A DNA stretch of 64,000 nt from Dyadobacter alkalitolerans DSM 23607 (GTDB taxonomy: Bacteria > Bacteroidota > Bacteroidia > Cytophagales > Spirosomataceae). A program made the position numbers and the translations under genes. This document shows positions 52,520 through 63,400 of the stretch, one piece after another. Position 1 is the stretch's first letter, and the number at the start of each line of letters is the position of its first letter. A model generated the notes under the pieces. The model was not told the origin of the DNA and did no database searches. It saw only the letters and a list, made by a program, of their open reading frames with translations. The stretch spans positions 248,001 through 312,000 of the forward strand of contig NZ_AUAS01000007.1 in the NCBI RefSeq assembly GCF_000428845.1, written 5' to 3'.

Positions 52520-54940
52520 TCAGTCGGATTTAAGTGATTTGACAGGATTTAATGAGGCGGCTTTGATGGCCTGATAGCTTACTGTAAGCACGGTTAAACC
52601 CAATGCTAGCAACCCGGAAATTGTGAATATCCACCACGATAATGTGGTGTGATACTGGTATTTGGCAAGCCAGTTGGATAAGAAATAATAAGTTAGGGGA
52701 GTTGCTATGAGCAGTGCAACGACAATGAGATAAACAAATTCTTTGGAAATCATCAGCCAGATGTTCATAATGGTTGCGCCAAGCACTTTCCGGATGCCAA
52801 TTTCCTTGGTTCGCCGCTCGGCAGTGAATGCTGCCAATGCGAAAAGTCCAAGGCAGGAAATAAGAATTGCGAGCACGGCGAAGAAGGTAACCAGCTTGGC
52901 AACACGCTGTTCCACTGCAAACTTCAAGCCATATTCCTGATCTGCAAACTTGAAATCGATCACTGCATCCGGCAGATGCTTCTTGAAAATGGACTGGACC
53001 TTTTCCATGGCCGTCGCCGTTTCGGTTCCGGGTTTTAGTTTAAGGTAAAGAAAATTCGGCGCGTAGGTCATGAAATAGATCGTCTGCTTCACCTGCTGAA
53101 AAGGCGATTGCATGACCATATCGTCAATCACACCCACAATGTGATATACATCATCATTAAAAGTGGCATCTTTCCAGCGGATCGTTTTCCCGATCGGATC
53201 TTTCAAGCCCATGTATTCAACGGCAGATTTATTTAAAATAACGGCCATAGAGTCGGACGGAAATGCTTTTGAAAAATCACGTCCTTCCTTCACGTGCCAG
53301 CCCACCGTGTTGCCGTAACTGTGTGAGGCTGCAATGACGGCGAAATTTTCCTGCAAGTCAGGCGCTTTTCCAGCCCACGAAAAACCGCTCGCATTGGACA
53401 TCACGTCCGTCGCCGGGCCGGACGACTGCGCAACATCGGCCACATAACCCGATTGCAGCAGATCATTATTCAGCGCATCCCATGGGCCGCCTCCGCGTGG
53501 CATTTGAACATTAATAAGCCCGTTTCGTTCGTACCCAACTGCCCGGTTTTGCCCGAACTGGATCTGCCGGAAAACCACAATGGTCCCGATAATTAAAGAA
53601 ACAGAAACCGTGAATTGTAAGACGACCAGTATTTTTCTTGGCAAGGATGTAATGTTGCCAAAGTGAACATTCCCCGATTTTAAGATTTTAGCAGGCTTAA
53701 AAGACGATAGATAGAAAGCAGGATAACTTCCCGAAATGACCGAAACGACACCACAAAACGCAAGGATCAGGATCCAGAAAGCCGGGCTGGTGATGAATTC
53801 GGTGCCTCGTACCAATTGCAGGTTTTTATCGGCAACCGCATTGAAATAAGGCAACGCAACTTCAACCAGAACAAATGAAATAAGCAATGCGATGGTAACG
53901 GTAATGAGGGATTCAAACAAAAATTGGAAAACAAGCTGGTAACGCATCGATCCAACCGCCTTTCGAACACCCACTTCACGGGCTCTTTTCTCAGACCGCG
54001 CCGTGCTCAGATTCATGAAATTGATGCAAGCCAGCAGCAAAATGGCGATGCCGGCAACGCTGAAAATGTACACATATGTAATCTGACCGCCCGCATTCCG
54101 GCCATTTTCCCAATCGGCGAACAAATGCCAGCGGTCCATAGGATGCAATAGTAAGCTTGGTTTCAAACTCGCTTCCATCTTATTATCCTTTACGCGGCTC
54201 ATCATTAACCCACTGATCCGCTCAGAAACCGATGCAATGTTTGTTTTGGACGTAACTTTTACGAGTATTTCAAATGTCTTAATGCCCCAGTTATCCTTAG
54301 CCTCGCCCATCCATTGCCTCCTTTGGGCACTGACAAACAATTTCCAGGGTGCTATGAAATCGAGATTTTTGTATTCAGAGTTCTGAGGGAAATCTTGATA
54401 AATGCCGCCAACTTCGGCCCGCAGCTCGTGATCGATCAGGATGATTTTACCCAGTGCTTCGCCTTTTCCAAAAAATGCGCTTGCAGCGGATTCGGAAATG
54501 AGCACCGCGGAAGGGTTTTGAAGAGCCTCCCGGCTGCCTTTCACCATTTGAGGCGACAGAATGTGCGCGCCCTGCGGCTCCATGAAACGCCCTTTACGCC
54601 GAAACTTGCTCTCACCCGATAAAATATCATAATCGTCGCTGCTCCAGGATACGGCCACCTGTTCCAGATCTTGTCCGTGACTGTTGCGCAGCTCGGCAGC
54701 GAGTGGGAACGGCATATTGGCAGACGTGATCACCTTGCCATTTTGCGTCGAATTCCACATAACCCGCGCGATGCGGTCGCTGTTTTCAATCTTTTTATTG
54801 AAATTCCATTCGTCCCACACCCACATGGAGATAATCAGCGCAACGGCCATCCCGAGGGCCAGGCCGGCAATGTTGATGAAGGAATAAGCTTTATTTCTGG
54901 CAAGTCCCCGGAGAGCAATCTTCGCGTAGTTCTGTGTCAT
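52520..54940 (-). CDS. FtsX/MacB-type ABC transporter permease
   Basis: This encodes 806 residues with the double-repeat permease arrangement of Bacteroidota. An N-terminal helix (SFINIAGLALGMAVALIISMWVW) is followed by a MacB-like periplasmic domain (about 50-270), three helices with an FtsX domain (about 280-405), then a second periplasmic domain and a second FtsX domain (VTFFAVLAILISCLGLFALAAF, GIRKVLGATIMNIWLMISKEF). No ATPase gene lies adjacent. It likely works in lipoprotein or peptide export, but the cargo is unknown. It converges on the beta-lactamase gene with no gap. Confidence 0.92.
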   Translation of the reverse strand: MTQNYAKIALRGLARNKAYSFINIAGLALGMAVALIISMWVWDEWNFNKKIENSDRIARVMWNSTQNGKVITSANMPFPLAAELRNSHGQDLEQVAVSWSSDDYDILSGESKFRRKGRFMEPQGAHILSPQMVKGSREALQNPSAVLISESAASAFFGKGEALGKIILIDHELRAEVGGIYQDFPQNSEYKNLDFIAPWKLFVSAQRRQWMGEAKDNWGIKTFEILVKVTSKTNIASVSERISGLMMSRVKDNKMEASLKPSLLLHPMDRWHLFADWENGRNAGGQITYVYIFSVAGIAILLLACINFMNLSTARSEKRAREVGVRKAVGSMRYQLVFQFLFESLITVTIALLISFVLVEVALPYFNAVADKNLQLVRGTEFITSPAFWILILAFCGVVSVISGSYPAFYLSSFKPAKILKSGNVHFGNITSLPRKILVVLQFTVSVSLIIGTIVVFRQIQFGQNRAVGYERNGLINVQMPRGGGPWDALNNDLLQSGYVADVAQSSGPATDVMSNASGFSWAGKAPDLQENFAVIAASHSYGNTVGWHVKEGRDFSKAFPSDSMAVILNKSAVEYMGLKDPIGKTIRWKDATFNDDVYHIVGVIDDMVMQSPFQQVKQTIYFMTYAPNFLYLKLKPGTETATAMEKVQSIFKKHLPDAVIDFKFADQEYGLKFAVEQRVAKLVTFFAVLAILISCLGLFALAAFTAERRTKEIGIRKVLGATIMNIWLMISKEFVYLIVVALLIATPLTYYFLSNWLAKYQYHTTLSWWIFTISGLLALGLTVLTVSYQAIKAASLNPVKSLKSD

Positions 54941-55006
54941 GGCTGGCAGTCGTTCGATTTACGATAAAAGCGCGCGGACTGGCAATCCTCCTCCCATCCC
55001 CGGCAA

Positions 55007-55037
55007 TTTTGTTGGCCCCTATGCGCGGGGAATTTTG
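55007..55037 (+). promoter_or_regulatory. Candidate promoter before the conserved unknown gene
   Basis: TTTTG (55007-55011) and GAATTTTG (55030-55037), separated by 18 bases, resemble Bacteroidota -33 and -7 boxes. It lies inside a longer frame and supports the start at 55051. Confidence 0.4.
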
Positions 55038-55050
55038 CAATATTTTCCCG

Positions 55051-55887
55051 ATGGAAGAAAATAACAGGAAGCTTTACACAAAGGAGCTCCGGATCAGAAC
55101 GCACCTCCTGTATGTGGAACGCCTCCTGCGTCAAGCGGATGTTTCGCACCTTACCAACGAATACAAATCAAGAAGAACTCATTTGCTCAATATGCTCCGG
55201 AGCTATGCGCAAGCTGGAAAGTATCCTAAAAACTACGATTACAAAGGACAGCGCAAACCGTGTTTCATCGACAAAGACCAGAATATATGCGCGGTAGGTT
55301 ATCTGGTTGAACAAACTGCCGGCCGGCGTACGGCAGAGCTTATCAACGCGGACTATCAGTACGCCGACATTCTGGATATGAATAGCGAATCGGTTGATAA
55401 CTGGATTGCATCGAGCGGGTTAACGAAGGAAGAATGTGCGATGATCCAGCCTAATTACGGCTCATATCCCTATCCCGATCAGCCTTCAAACCGCATTAAG
55501 CCAATGTATGCCATCAGTTCAGCCGTTTTGATGGGCGCAAATGCGACTTTTAATGTTATTAATATTGCGGATATTGCCAGGGGCGCCGATTCCAAAACGG
55601 CCCCGGTCCTTGGATTTTTGGCCGGGACAAGCCAGGTTGCTATGGGTGCTTTTGGCTTTGCGCGCGAGAGGCGTTTGACCAGAGGTGACAATTCGCCTCA
55701 ATTTACCAGTCAGGGCAGGCTTTCTTTGTTCAATATAGGCATAGGCACCAGCACCATCCTATTGAGCAGCTGGAATCTTTTGCGCCAGAAAAAAATGGAG
55801 CAGAAACGCACATCCTGGAACATTTACAGCTTTCCGGATGGAAATAATCAGGCAGGTCTGGGGCTGAGTTTCAGCAGGAAGCTCTGA
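55051..55887 (+). CDS. Conserved hypothetical protein with two to three membrane segments
   Basis: This encodes 278 residues from Met 55051. The N-terminal part has a helical, charged stretch (RTHLLYVERLLRQADVSHLTNEYKSRR). The central conserved block reads KPCFIDKDQNICAVGYLVEQTAGRRTAELIN, then WIASSGLTKEECAMIQPNY, a pattern I have seen in uncharacterised proteins of several phyla, possibly with a bound ligand through its Cys residues. Hydrophobic segments near the C-terminus (YAISSAVLMGANATFNVINIADIA, APVLGFLAGTSQVAMGAFGF, NIGIGTSTILLSSW) suggest membrane attachment. No function can be assigned. Confidence 0.75.
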   Translation: MEENNRKLYTKELRIRTHLLYVERLLRQADVSHLTNEYKSRRTHLLNMLRSYAQAGKYPKNYDYKGQRKPCFIDKDQNICAVGYLVEQTAGRRTAELINADYQYADILDMNSESVDNWIASSGLTKEECAMIQPNYGSYPYPDQPSNRIKPMYAISSAVLMGANATFNVINIADIARGADSKTAPVLGFLAGTSQVAMGAFGFARERRLTRGDNSPQFTSQGRLSLFNIGIGTSTILLSSWNLLRQKKMEQKRTSWNIYSFPDGNNQAGLGLSFSRKL

Positions 55888-55991
55888 TTAGCAATGTTGC
55901 CGGGCAGCCACATTGCCTGCTCGCCCGGTTGTATCCACATTCGCATTTAACGATATGTAAGAATTCAGACAAAGATTCGTTTTTTTGTGTG

Positions 55992-58900
55992 ATGCGAAGT
56001 TGCTTTTGGGGTTTTTGTTGGGTGGTATTGATCGTGCTGGGTTGCGTGGAGAAGGGCCTGGCTCAATCCAATGAATATCAGTTTGCACGCTATAACACCG
56101 AACGCGGACTATCTCACAATGAAGTCAACTGTTTCCTCAAAGACAGCCAGGGTTTTGTCTGGATCGGCACAGCCAATGGCCTTAACCGGTTCGACGGCTA
56201 CTCGTTTCGCGTTTTCAAGCACATTCAAGGCGATTCCACCACCATTTCAAATCATCGGATCAATGCGATATTTGAAGATCCGCAGGGTTATATTTGGATC
56301 AGTACACCGGTTGGATTTGATATCTACGATCCCATCGCTGAGCGCATTGACCACAATGCTGACTTGGCGGCAAAAAGGCTCGGATTGCCCGATGCCAATT
56401 TCAGCCGCATTATAAAAACACGCTCCGGCGACTACTGGATCAATCACAATCGCCTCGGATTATTGAAATTTATAACCCGTTCTAAAAAGCTGGTCAAGGT
56501 TAAATTCAGCCCGTCCGAAGACTCATCCGAGCCCGCCAAGCGTCTGATCTCCGATTTCGATGAGGACACGCAGGGTAACTTGTGGGTGGTGTGTGACGAT
56601 GGGTTTCTGGCCCGTTTGCATGCAAAAACCTACCAGGTGGATGTGCAAAGTGCCATGTTACAAAACCGAAACCTGGGTAATTTGTCCAACCATAAGGTTT
56701 TTGTGGATGACGATGGCGAGCCCTGGGTTTATGTGGTAAAAGCCGCATTGGGTGCATTTTATTTTGATTTCAAAAACAACACATTACGCATTGCCAACAC
56801 CGCAGGAGCAGATTTCCGCCTTAGTAACAATACGGTAAGTTCCATGGTCACCGGGCCGGATGGGCGCATCTGGATGGGCACGGATCATGGGGGCATTAAT
56901 GTCGTGGATAAAAAACGCGGGACCGTTTCCACTATGCTGTTTAATCCCGGCGACCCCAGAACGATCAGCCAAAACAGCATTCAGGCTTTGTACAAGGACC
57001 CGACGGGCATGATCTGGGCCGGGACATTTAAGAAAGGATTTTGCAGTTACCATAAGAATATCTTCAAATTCTCGCTGATACAGCACGCACCCGGCGATCC
57101 ACGCAGCCTTCCTTTTGACGATGTGAATATGTTTGTGGAAGATCAGAAAGGCAACCTCTGGCTGGGTATGAATGGTGGGGGTTTGATTTATTTTGATCGT
57201 AAAAACAACACATTCAAGCAATACAAGAACATTCCGGGCGACCCCGCAAGTTTGAGTAACAACGTGATTGTCAGTCTTAGTCTGGATAAAAGCAATGTGC
57301 TCTGGATAGGGACTTATTTTGGGGGGCTCAACAGTTTTGATGGCAAAACCTTCACGCGCTACCTGCACGATCCGGCTGATTCCACGAGCCTCATCGATGA
57401 CCGCGTCTGGGAGATTTTTGAAGATTCTCAAAAGCGATTGTGGGTAGGCACCCTCGCCGATGGCCTCGATTTATTTGACCGTAACAAAAAGACATTCCGG
57501 CACTACCGGCGGCTGGCCCCCAACTCCGTCAGCTCGGATTACATTTCGGCCATGCTCGAAGACAGGCAAGGCAACATCTGGATCGGAACTGCAAACGGGA
57601 TTGACGTTTTAATGCGGCAAACGGGCCGTTTTGTGCATTATGCCTACAAAGCCGGCGATCCTAAAAGTTTGAGCAGCGATGCAGTTACTTCACTCGCGCA
57701 GGACCATTTCGGCAACATCTGGATCGGGACTTCGGAAGGGTTGAACAGATACGACGCGCGCACCAATGCATTCGTGGCCTATAATATACGACACGGCCTG
57801 CCGGATAACTCCATTCTGACAGTGGCCGTCGATGAAATGCATAATTTGTGGCTTGGTACGCCCAAAGGATTGGTTCATGTCAATATTTCAAAGCGTTCGG
57901 GTGGAGTGCCTGTCACGTTTCAGGTGCGGACTTTCAATGAGGTCGATGGTTTGCAGGGTAGGGGGTTCAATGAAAATGCTGCGCTCCGGCTGCAGTCGGG
58001 CGAAATGGTTTTCGGCGGGGCCGACGGTTTCTCAATTTTTGATCCAAAACAAATTACAAACGAGCGCACTGCAACTCAGGTAATGCTCACTGATTTCCAG
58101 ATTTTCAATCAAAGCGTTCAACCTGGCGAGCTTTTCGATGGCGAGGCTGTGCTGGCCAAGTCGGTTTCATTGACAGATCGCATTGTGTTGAAATACAGCC
58201 AGAATGTATTTACGATCGAGTTTGCTGCGCTGAATTTCCTGCATCCCGAGAAAAACCATTACCAGTATACATTGGAAGGGTTTAACGAACAGTGGTTTGA
58301 AGCCGACAATACGCGCAAGGTGACTTACACCAACCTCGATCCGGGGACTTATGTTTTCAAGGTGAAAATGAAAGAGGGCGGCTTGTCCACGGAGCGCAGC
58401 CTGCGTGTGGTGATCCTGCCGCCATTCTGGCGGACGCCTCTGGCTTATCTGCTTTACTTCCTGTTTGCAGCCGGTGCGTTAATGGTCGCGCGGTGGATCC
58501 TGATTGAGCGCGAGCGGATGAACTTCAAACTCGAACAGGAGCGACATTATGCCCAGCAGCTGCATGAGCTGGATATGATGAAGATCCGGTTTTTCACCAA
58601 TGTAAGCCACGAGTTCCGCACGCCGCTTACCCTGATGCTTACGCCCCTTGAAAACCTGCTGAAAAATATCCGTTCCGATCACACTGTACACCGGCAGTTG
58701 TCGCTGGTGCACCGGAATGCGCAGCGGCTTTTTAACCTGGTAACCCAGATGCTCGATTTCAAAAAGCTGGAAGTGGAAGAAACGCAGTTCCGGCCGGAGC
58801 GGGGAGACATTGTCCGGTTTTTGCGGCAGATCGCGCAGACTTTTTCGGACCTGTCCGAGCATAAGCACATTCGTTACCGGTTCGAAAGTGAACTAGCATC

Positions 58901-60128
58901 CCGCTATGCTGATTTTGATCAGGATAAGTTGTCCAAGATCATGTATAACCTGCTTTCTAATGCATTCAAATTCACGCCGGAAAATGGGCGCGTAACTGTG
59001 ACTTTGCACATTGTGAACCAGGACAATAGCGAAGCTTTGGAAATCAGTGTGGCCGATTCCGGGATTGGTATTCCGCCCGACGCGCAGGCCAAGGTGTTCG
59101 AACGGTTTTACCAGCATCCGATGCCCGATAATATGATGAACCAGGGCAGCGGGATCGGGCTTGCGATTGTCTCGGAGTTTGTAAAAATGCATGGCGGCAC
59201 CATTGATCTGGAAAGCACAGTGGGCCAGGGAAGTACATTCACCGTCACATTCCCTTTGCAGGAAAATCCGTCCCGTGTGTATGCATTGCCCGCGGCAGAG
59301 GCATTGGCACCCAGTATGACCGACGTGGAAATAGTTTTGCCCGTGGAAAAAGCGGTGAAAAACAAGCCGCTCGTGCTGCTCGTGGAGGACAATGACGAGT
59401 TTAGGGTGTATTTAAAAGAAGTATTTCAAAAAGAATACGACATCCTGGAAGCCGGTAACGGGAAAACCGGACTGGAAATCACATTGGAACAAATCCCTGA
59501 CCTGATCGTCAGCGATGTAATGATGCCCGAAATGGACGGGATTGAGCTTTGTCGCATTATTAAAACGGACCGGCGCATTTCGCATATTCCGGTGGTGCTG
59601 CTCACAGCCCGTGCGGAAGAAGAACAGCAATTGCAAGGTTACCAGACCGGCGCCGATGCGTATGTGACCAAACCTTTCCGGCTGGATATTTTACAAGTCA
59701 GGATCGCCAACCTGATCCGTCAGCGTGAGCAGTTGCAGCAGCAATTTCAGCAACGCGTAGAGATCCGTCCGAGCGAGGTTGCCATTCGTTCGCTGGATGA
59801 GGAATTTGTAACCAGCGCAGTGAAAGTGGTGGAAGCAAACATGTCCAATGCCGAGTTTACCGTAGAGGAACTGAGCGATGCCATGTCCATGAGCCGCATG
59901 TATTTGTACAAAAAAATCCTTTCACTGACAGGCAAAACGCCCATCGAATTTATTCGCATCATCCGCATACGCAGGGGCGCGAGCCTGCTGGAAAAAAGCC
60001 AGCTATCCATTTCCGAAATCGCTTATCAGATCGGTTTTAACAATCCAAAATACTTCGCAAAACTCTTCAAAGAAGAGTATAATATGCTTCCCACAGTCTA
60101 CCGTAAAGAGCCCCGCGGCCAGGAATAG
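55992..60128 (+). CDS. Hybrid two-component system regulator (HTCS)
   Basis: This encodes 1378 residues from Met 55992, which starts a signal/anchor (RSCFWGFCWVVLIVLGCVEKGLA); the frame also extends to 55929. An N-terminal double propeller of regulator blades (repeated W(I/V)GT.NGL-like units to about 690) and a Y_Y_Y domain (about 700-810) sense a glycan outside. After a membrane helix (about 815-835) come HisKA with His873 in NVSHEFRTPL, an ATPase (DSGIGIPPDA, GSGIGLAIV), a receiver with Asp1175 in IVSDVMMPEMDG, and an AraC-type HTH (about 1270-1375). It precedes susC and probably activates the locus when the glycan is bound. Confidence 0.95.
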   Translation: MRSCFWGFCWVVLIVLGCVEKGLAQSNEYQFARYNTERGLSHNEVNCFLKDSQGFVWIGTANGLNRFDGYSFRVFKHIQGDSTTISNHRINAIFEDPQGYIWISTPVGFDIYDPIAERIDHNADLAAKRLGLPDANFSRIIKTRSGDYWINHNRLGLLKFITRSKKLVKVKFSPSEDSSEPAKRLISDFDEDTQGNLWVVCDDGFLARLHAKTYQVDVQSAMLQNRNLGNLSNHKVFVDDDGEPWVYVVKAALGAFYFDFKNNTLRIANTAGADFRLSNNTVSSMVTGPDGRIWMGTDHGGINVVDKKRGTVSTMLFNPGDPRTISQNSIQALYKDPTGMIWAGTFKKGFCSYHKNIFKFSLIQHAPGDPRSLPFDDVNMFVEDQKGNLWLGMNGGGLIYFDRKNNTFKQYKNIPGDPASLSNNVIVSLSLDKSNVLWIGTYFGGLNSFDGKTFTRYLHDPADSTSLIDDRVWEIFEDSQKRLWVGTLADGLDLFDRNKKTFRHYRRLAPNSVSSDYISAMLEDRQGNIWIGTANGIDVLMRQTGRFVHYAYKAGDPKSLSSDAVTSLAQDHFGNIWIGTSEGLNRYDARTNAFVAYNIRHGLPDNSILTVAVDEMHNLWLGTPKGLVHVNISKRSGGVPVTFQVRTFNEVDGLQGRGFNENAALRLQSGEMVFGGADGFSIFDPKQITNERTATQVMLTDFQIFNQSVQPGELFDGEAVLAKSVSLTDRIVLKYSQNVFTIEFAALNFLHPEKNHYQYTLEGFNEQWFEADNTRKVTYTNLDPGTYVFKVKMKEGGLSTERSLRVVILPPFWRTPLAYLLYFLFAAGALMVARWILIERERMNFKLEQERHYAQQLHELDMMKIRFFTNVSHEFRTPLTLMLTPLENLLKNIRSDHTVHRQLSLVHRNAQRLFNLVTQMLDFKKLEVEETQFRPERGDIVRFLRQIAQTFSDLSEHKHIRYRFESELASRYADFDQDKLSKIMYNLLSNAFKFTPENGRVTVTLHIVNQDNSEALEISVADSGIGIPPDAQAKVFERFYQHPMPDNMMNQGSGIGLAIVSEFVKMHGGTIDLESTVGQGSTFTVTFPLQENPSRVYALPAAEALAPSMTDVEIVLPVEKAVKNKPLVLLVEDNDEFRVYLKEVFQKEYDILEAGNGKTGLEITLEQIPDLIVSDVMMPEMDGIELCRIIKTDRRISHIPVVLLTARAEEEQQLQGYQTGADAYVTKPFRLDILQVRIANLIRQREQLQQQFQQRVEIRPSEVAIRSLDEEFVTSAVKVVEANMSNAEFTVEELSDAMSMSRMYLYKKILSLTGKTPIEFIRIIRIRRGASLLEKSQLSISEIAYQIGFNNPKYFAKLFKEEYNMLPTVYRKEPRGQE

Positions 60129-60430
60129 TACAAAAGATCATTTTGATACTAACATATAATCAGCATACACTTGCTCATTAACTGCTCAATCGCATTTTTT
60201 AAATAATCCTCTCATAATGCATTCACAGATGAAAAAATAGGGCAATTTGTTGTCCGAGTTTACAAATCAACCCCTATTTGTAAACATTTGGATCCCCTGC
60301 TGATTGTTTTTTAAAGGCACATTTGTCCAACTATTCATTCGATTTATACCAAATCCGGCACTTCACCCAGGAGTCTAGGAAAAATCTAAATCGGAGGTGA
60401 ACAAATAGTCACTTTATAAAACCAAACAAC
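60129..60430. other. HTCS-susC intergenic region with repeated operator-like words
   Basis: These 302 AT-rich bases hold a perfect inverted repeat (60258-60285) and CATTTG..TCC-like words at 60244-60255, 60286-60296 and 60320-60328. GGAGGTGA at 60393-60400 looks like a strong ribosome site but is 30 bases from the susC ATG. No RNA gene or terminator hairpin is obvious. Confidence 0.5.
60258..60285. promoter_or_regulatory. Perfect 10+10 inverted repeat, candidate operator upstream of susC
   Basis: GTTTACAAAT and ATTTGTAAAC are exact reverse complements around an eight-base spacer. It lies 145 bases upstream of the susC start and directly downstream of the HTCS gene. The lack of a T tract argues against a terminator. 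Confidence 0.55.
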
Positions 60431-63400
60431 ATGCAACAAAATTTGTACGAAACAAGGCGGGTAAGTCGCAGCTTGCAGCTCCTCGCCGGGTTGCTACGAC
60501 CTCTTCTTTTAACATTGGGGATCATGGGCGCTGGGCTGGGTGCCTTTGCGCAGGGCGATGGAAAAAAAACGATTACCGGTACGGTGGTTTCGGTGGATGG
60601 CGACGATGGAATTCCAGGCGCAAGCGTGGTGGTGAAGGGAACCTCTGATGGTACAACTACAAATACGGAGGGTGAATTCTCAATTGAGGCGAGTGCGGGA
60701 AATACATTGGTGATCTCTTTTATCGGGTATGTGACGCAGGAGATTCCGGTAGGGAACAAAACAAAAATCGACATCCGATTGCAGGAAAGCATTGCAGCTC
60801 TGGACGAAGTAGTGGTGGTAGGATACGGAGAAATGAAGAAAACCGACGTTTCCAGTTCACAGGTGACGGTTTCAGGCAAAGACCTGAGCAAAACCATCAA
60901 CACCTCGCTGGAACAAGGTCTGCAAGGACGGGCAGCGAACGTAATGGTGCAGCAGAATTCGGGTCAGCCGGGTGCGGCGCCTTCGGTTTTGATACGCGGC
61001 TTGAGCTCGCTTACCGGCACAACGCAGCCTTTATACGTGATTGATGGTGTGCAGATCAAGCCGGATAATATGAAGGATGATCCGAACAACCGTCCAACCG
61101 GTTTTTCCAACATTCTTTCCAGCATTAACCCGGACGATATCGAGACGATCAACGTTTTGCAAGGTCCTTCTGCCACAGCGATTTATGGAGCGGTAGGAGC
61201 GAATGGTGTTGTCATGATCACCACCAAACGCGGTAAGGCCGGCGAAGCGAAAATTACTTTCAACTCGCTGCTGACATTGCAATCGGAGCCGAAGCACATT
61301 GATGTAATGAACCTGCGTGAATATGCACAGTTTCGGAATGAAGCGGCGGCTGTGGGTAGCACCGCTACGGAACCGCAGTTTGCAGATCCTTCTGTCTTGG
61401 GGGATGGTACAAACTGGCAGAGCGCACTTTTCCGTCCAACCACATTGCAGAAGTATTCTGTGGGCCTGAGCGGCGGTACGGAGAAATCGACTTATTATCT
61501 TTCCGGTGAGTATTTTAATCAGAAAGGGATTGTGGAAGGTTCGGGTTTCAAGCGTTATAATGGTCGCTTGAACCTTGAAAACCAAACGCGTAACTGGCTG
61601 AAAATCGGTGCGAATATGAGCGTTGGTATCACAGAGGAAAAAGTGAACACGAACAATGGCGGCATTATCCAGCTTGCATTGGACCAAAACCCGAGTGTAC
61701 CGGTAACCAACCCGGACGGAAGCTGGGGCGGGCCTGTTTCTACACAGTTCCAATTCACAAACCCGGTGATGATCTCCAAGATCTACAATGATTATAACCG
61801 CCGTACTTCGATCCTGGGAAGCCTTTTTGCAGATGTGAAGCTGCTGAAAAACCTGACCTGGCACACGGAGGTGAACGGAAGCTCTGAGTTTTTGAAATAC
61901 TACTCATTCCACCCTTCTTATACAATCGGCGGTTACGTGGTTTCGCAAGACGCAGCTACCTCGACACGCTCGGTCAACACCAATAACTGGTGGAGCTTGC
62001 ACAGCCGTATGACCTATGATTTGAAACTGGGACGTCACGGTGTCAATATTATGGCTGGTCATGAAGCACAGGCATTTACCTATGAATCATTGAGCGGTAC
62101 GCGTAAAAAGTTCATTACCAATACAATAGAAGAGCTTTCTGGTGGTGACGCATCTGTTATTTCCAATGTCAGCAACAACAGCGGTAAAGGTTCAGGATCG
62201 CGTGAATCGTATTTTGCACGTGTGAATTATAGCTTCAATGAGCGTTACTTCTTGCAGGGAACTTACCGAATGGACGGTTCTTCGGCATTCCGTGAAGGAC
62301 GTCGCTGGGGCAACTTTCCGGCCGTTTCGGTGGCATGGCGCGTTTCGGAAGAGCCTTTCCTGAAAAGTGTCAATGCAATCAATGACCTGAAACTGAGATT
62401 TGAGATCGGTCGCTCGGGTAACCAGGGCAGCGGTGGTAATGCCATCTATTCAACGCTTCAAACGGTTCCAACGGGCTGGGGCACAGGCTTCCTGGCTTCT
62501 AACTTTGCCAATGAATTCCTGACCTGGGAAAAAGACGACGTGATCAATGCCGGATTGGACCTGCATATGTTCAGCAACCGCGTGGAACTGATCGTGGATG
62601 CTTATATCAAAAACATTACGAGCCTGATCACAGTTAACTCATATCCGTTTACATATGGTGGTGACATTGCTTACTCACCAGGTTACCTGAGCTGGCCGGC
62701 TGTTAATGCTGGTTCCATGAAGAACCGCGGTGTCGGCTTCACATTGAACACCGTGAACATCGACAAAGCAGGTTTCTATTGGAGAACAGGCATTAACCTT
62801 TCGTTCGACCGCAATAAGGTAACGTCACTGCTGAACCCGATCACACCAACCTGGAACGCGACTTCGGTTGGTTTCAAAACAGAGGTGGGACAACCAGCCA
62901 GTATGCTAACCGGCTACATTGCCGAGGGACTTTATCAGGACGCTGCCGACATTAAAGGCCATGCGATCCAGACATCCAACGGCGAGCTGACGATGAATCC
63001 GCTGACAGGCAGCTGGGTAGGGGACACGAAATTCAAGGATCTAAACGCGGACGGCATCATCGATGCAGAAGACCGCACGGTGATCGGTAACCCATGGCCG
63101 AAGTTCACATTGGGTTTCAACAACAATATGACCTACAAAAACTTCGAGCTGAACGCGTTCATGACGGGAAGTTTCAAGAATGATATCCTTAACTATCCGC
63201 GTTATCGTGCAGAAGTGCCGGGTAATGGCGGTGTATTTGGAAACCAGTGGAAATCGGTGGCCAACTATGCACGCCCAAGCAGCTATGCAGTAGGTGATGC
63301 GGAAACGGTAACTCTTACCAATCCTGGTTACGTAATCCCGCGTATCGCGCCGGGTGACCCGAATGGTAACAACCGGATGAGCACCAATTTCATTGAGGAC

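Noticed and set aside
52514-52523. TGATCA palindrome across the stops of beta-lactamase and permease
   Set aside because: It arises simply because the two TGA stop codons abut head to head, so it needs no regulatory explanation.
56784-57431. Minus-strand frame of 215 codons opposite the HTCS propeller
   Set aside because: Antisense shadow of repeated propeller codons, with no motif or start context.
61031-61864. Minus-strand frame of 277 codons opposite susC
   Set aside because: Antisense to a secure SusC barrel, with no recognisable domain.
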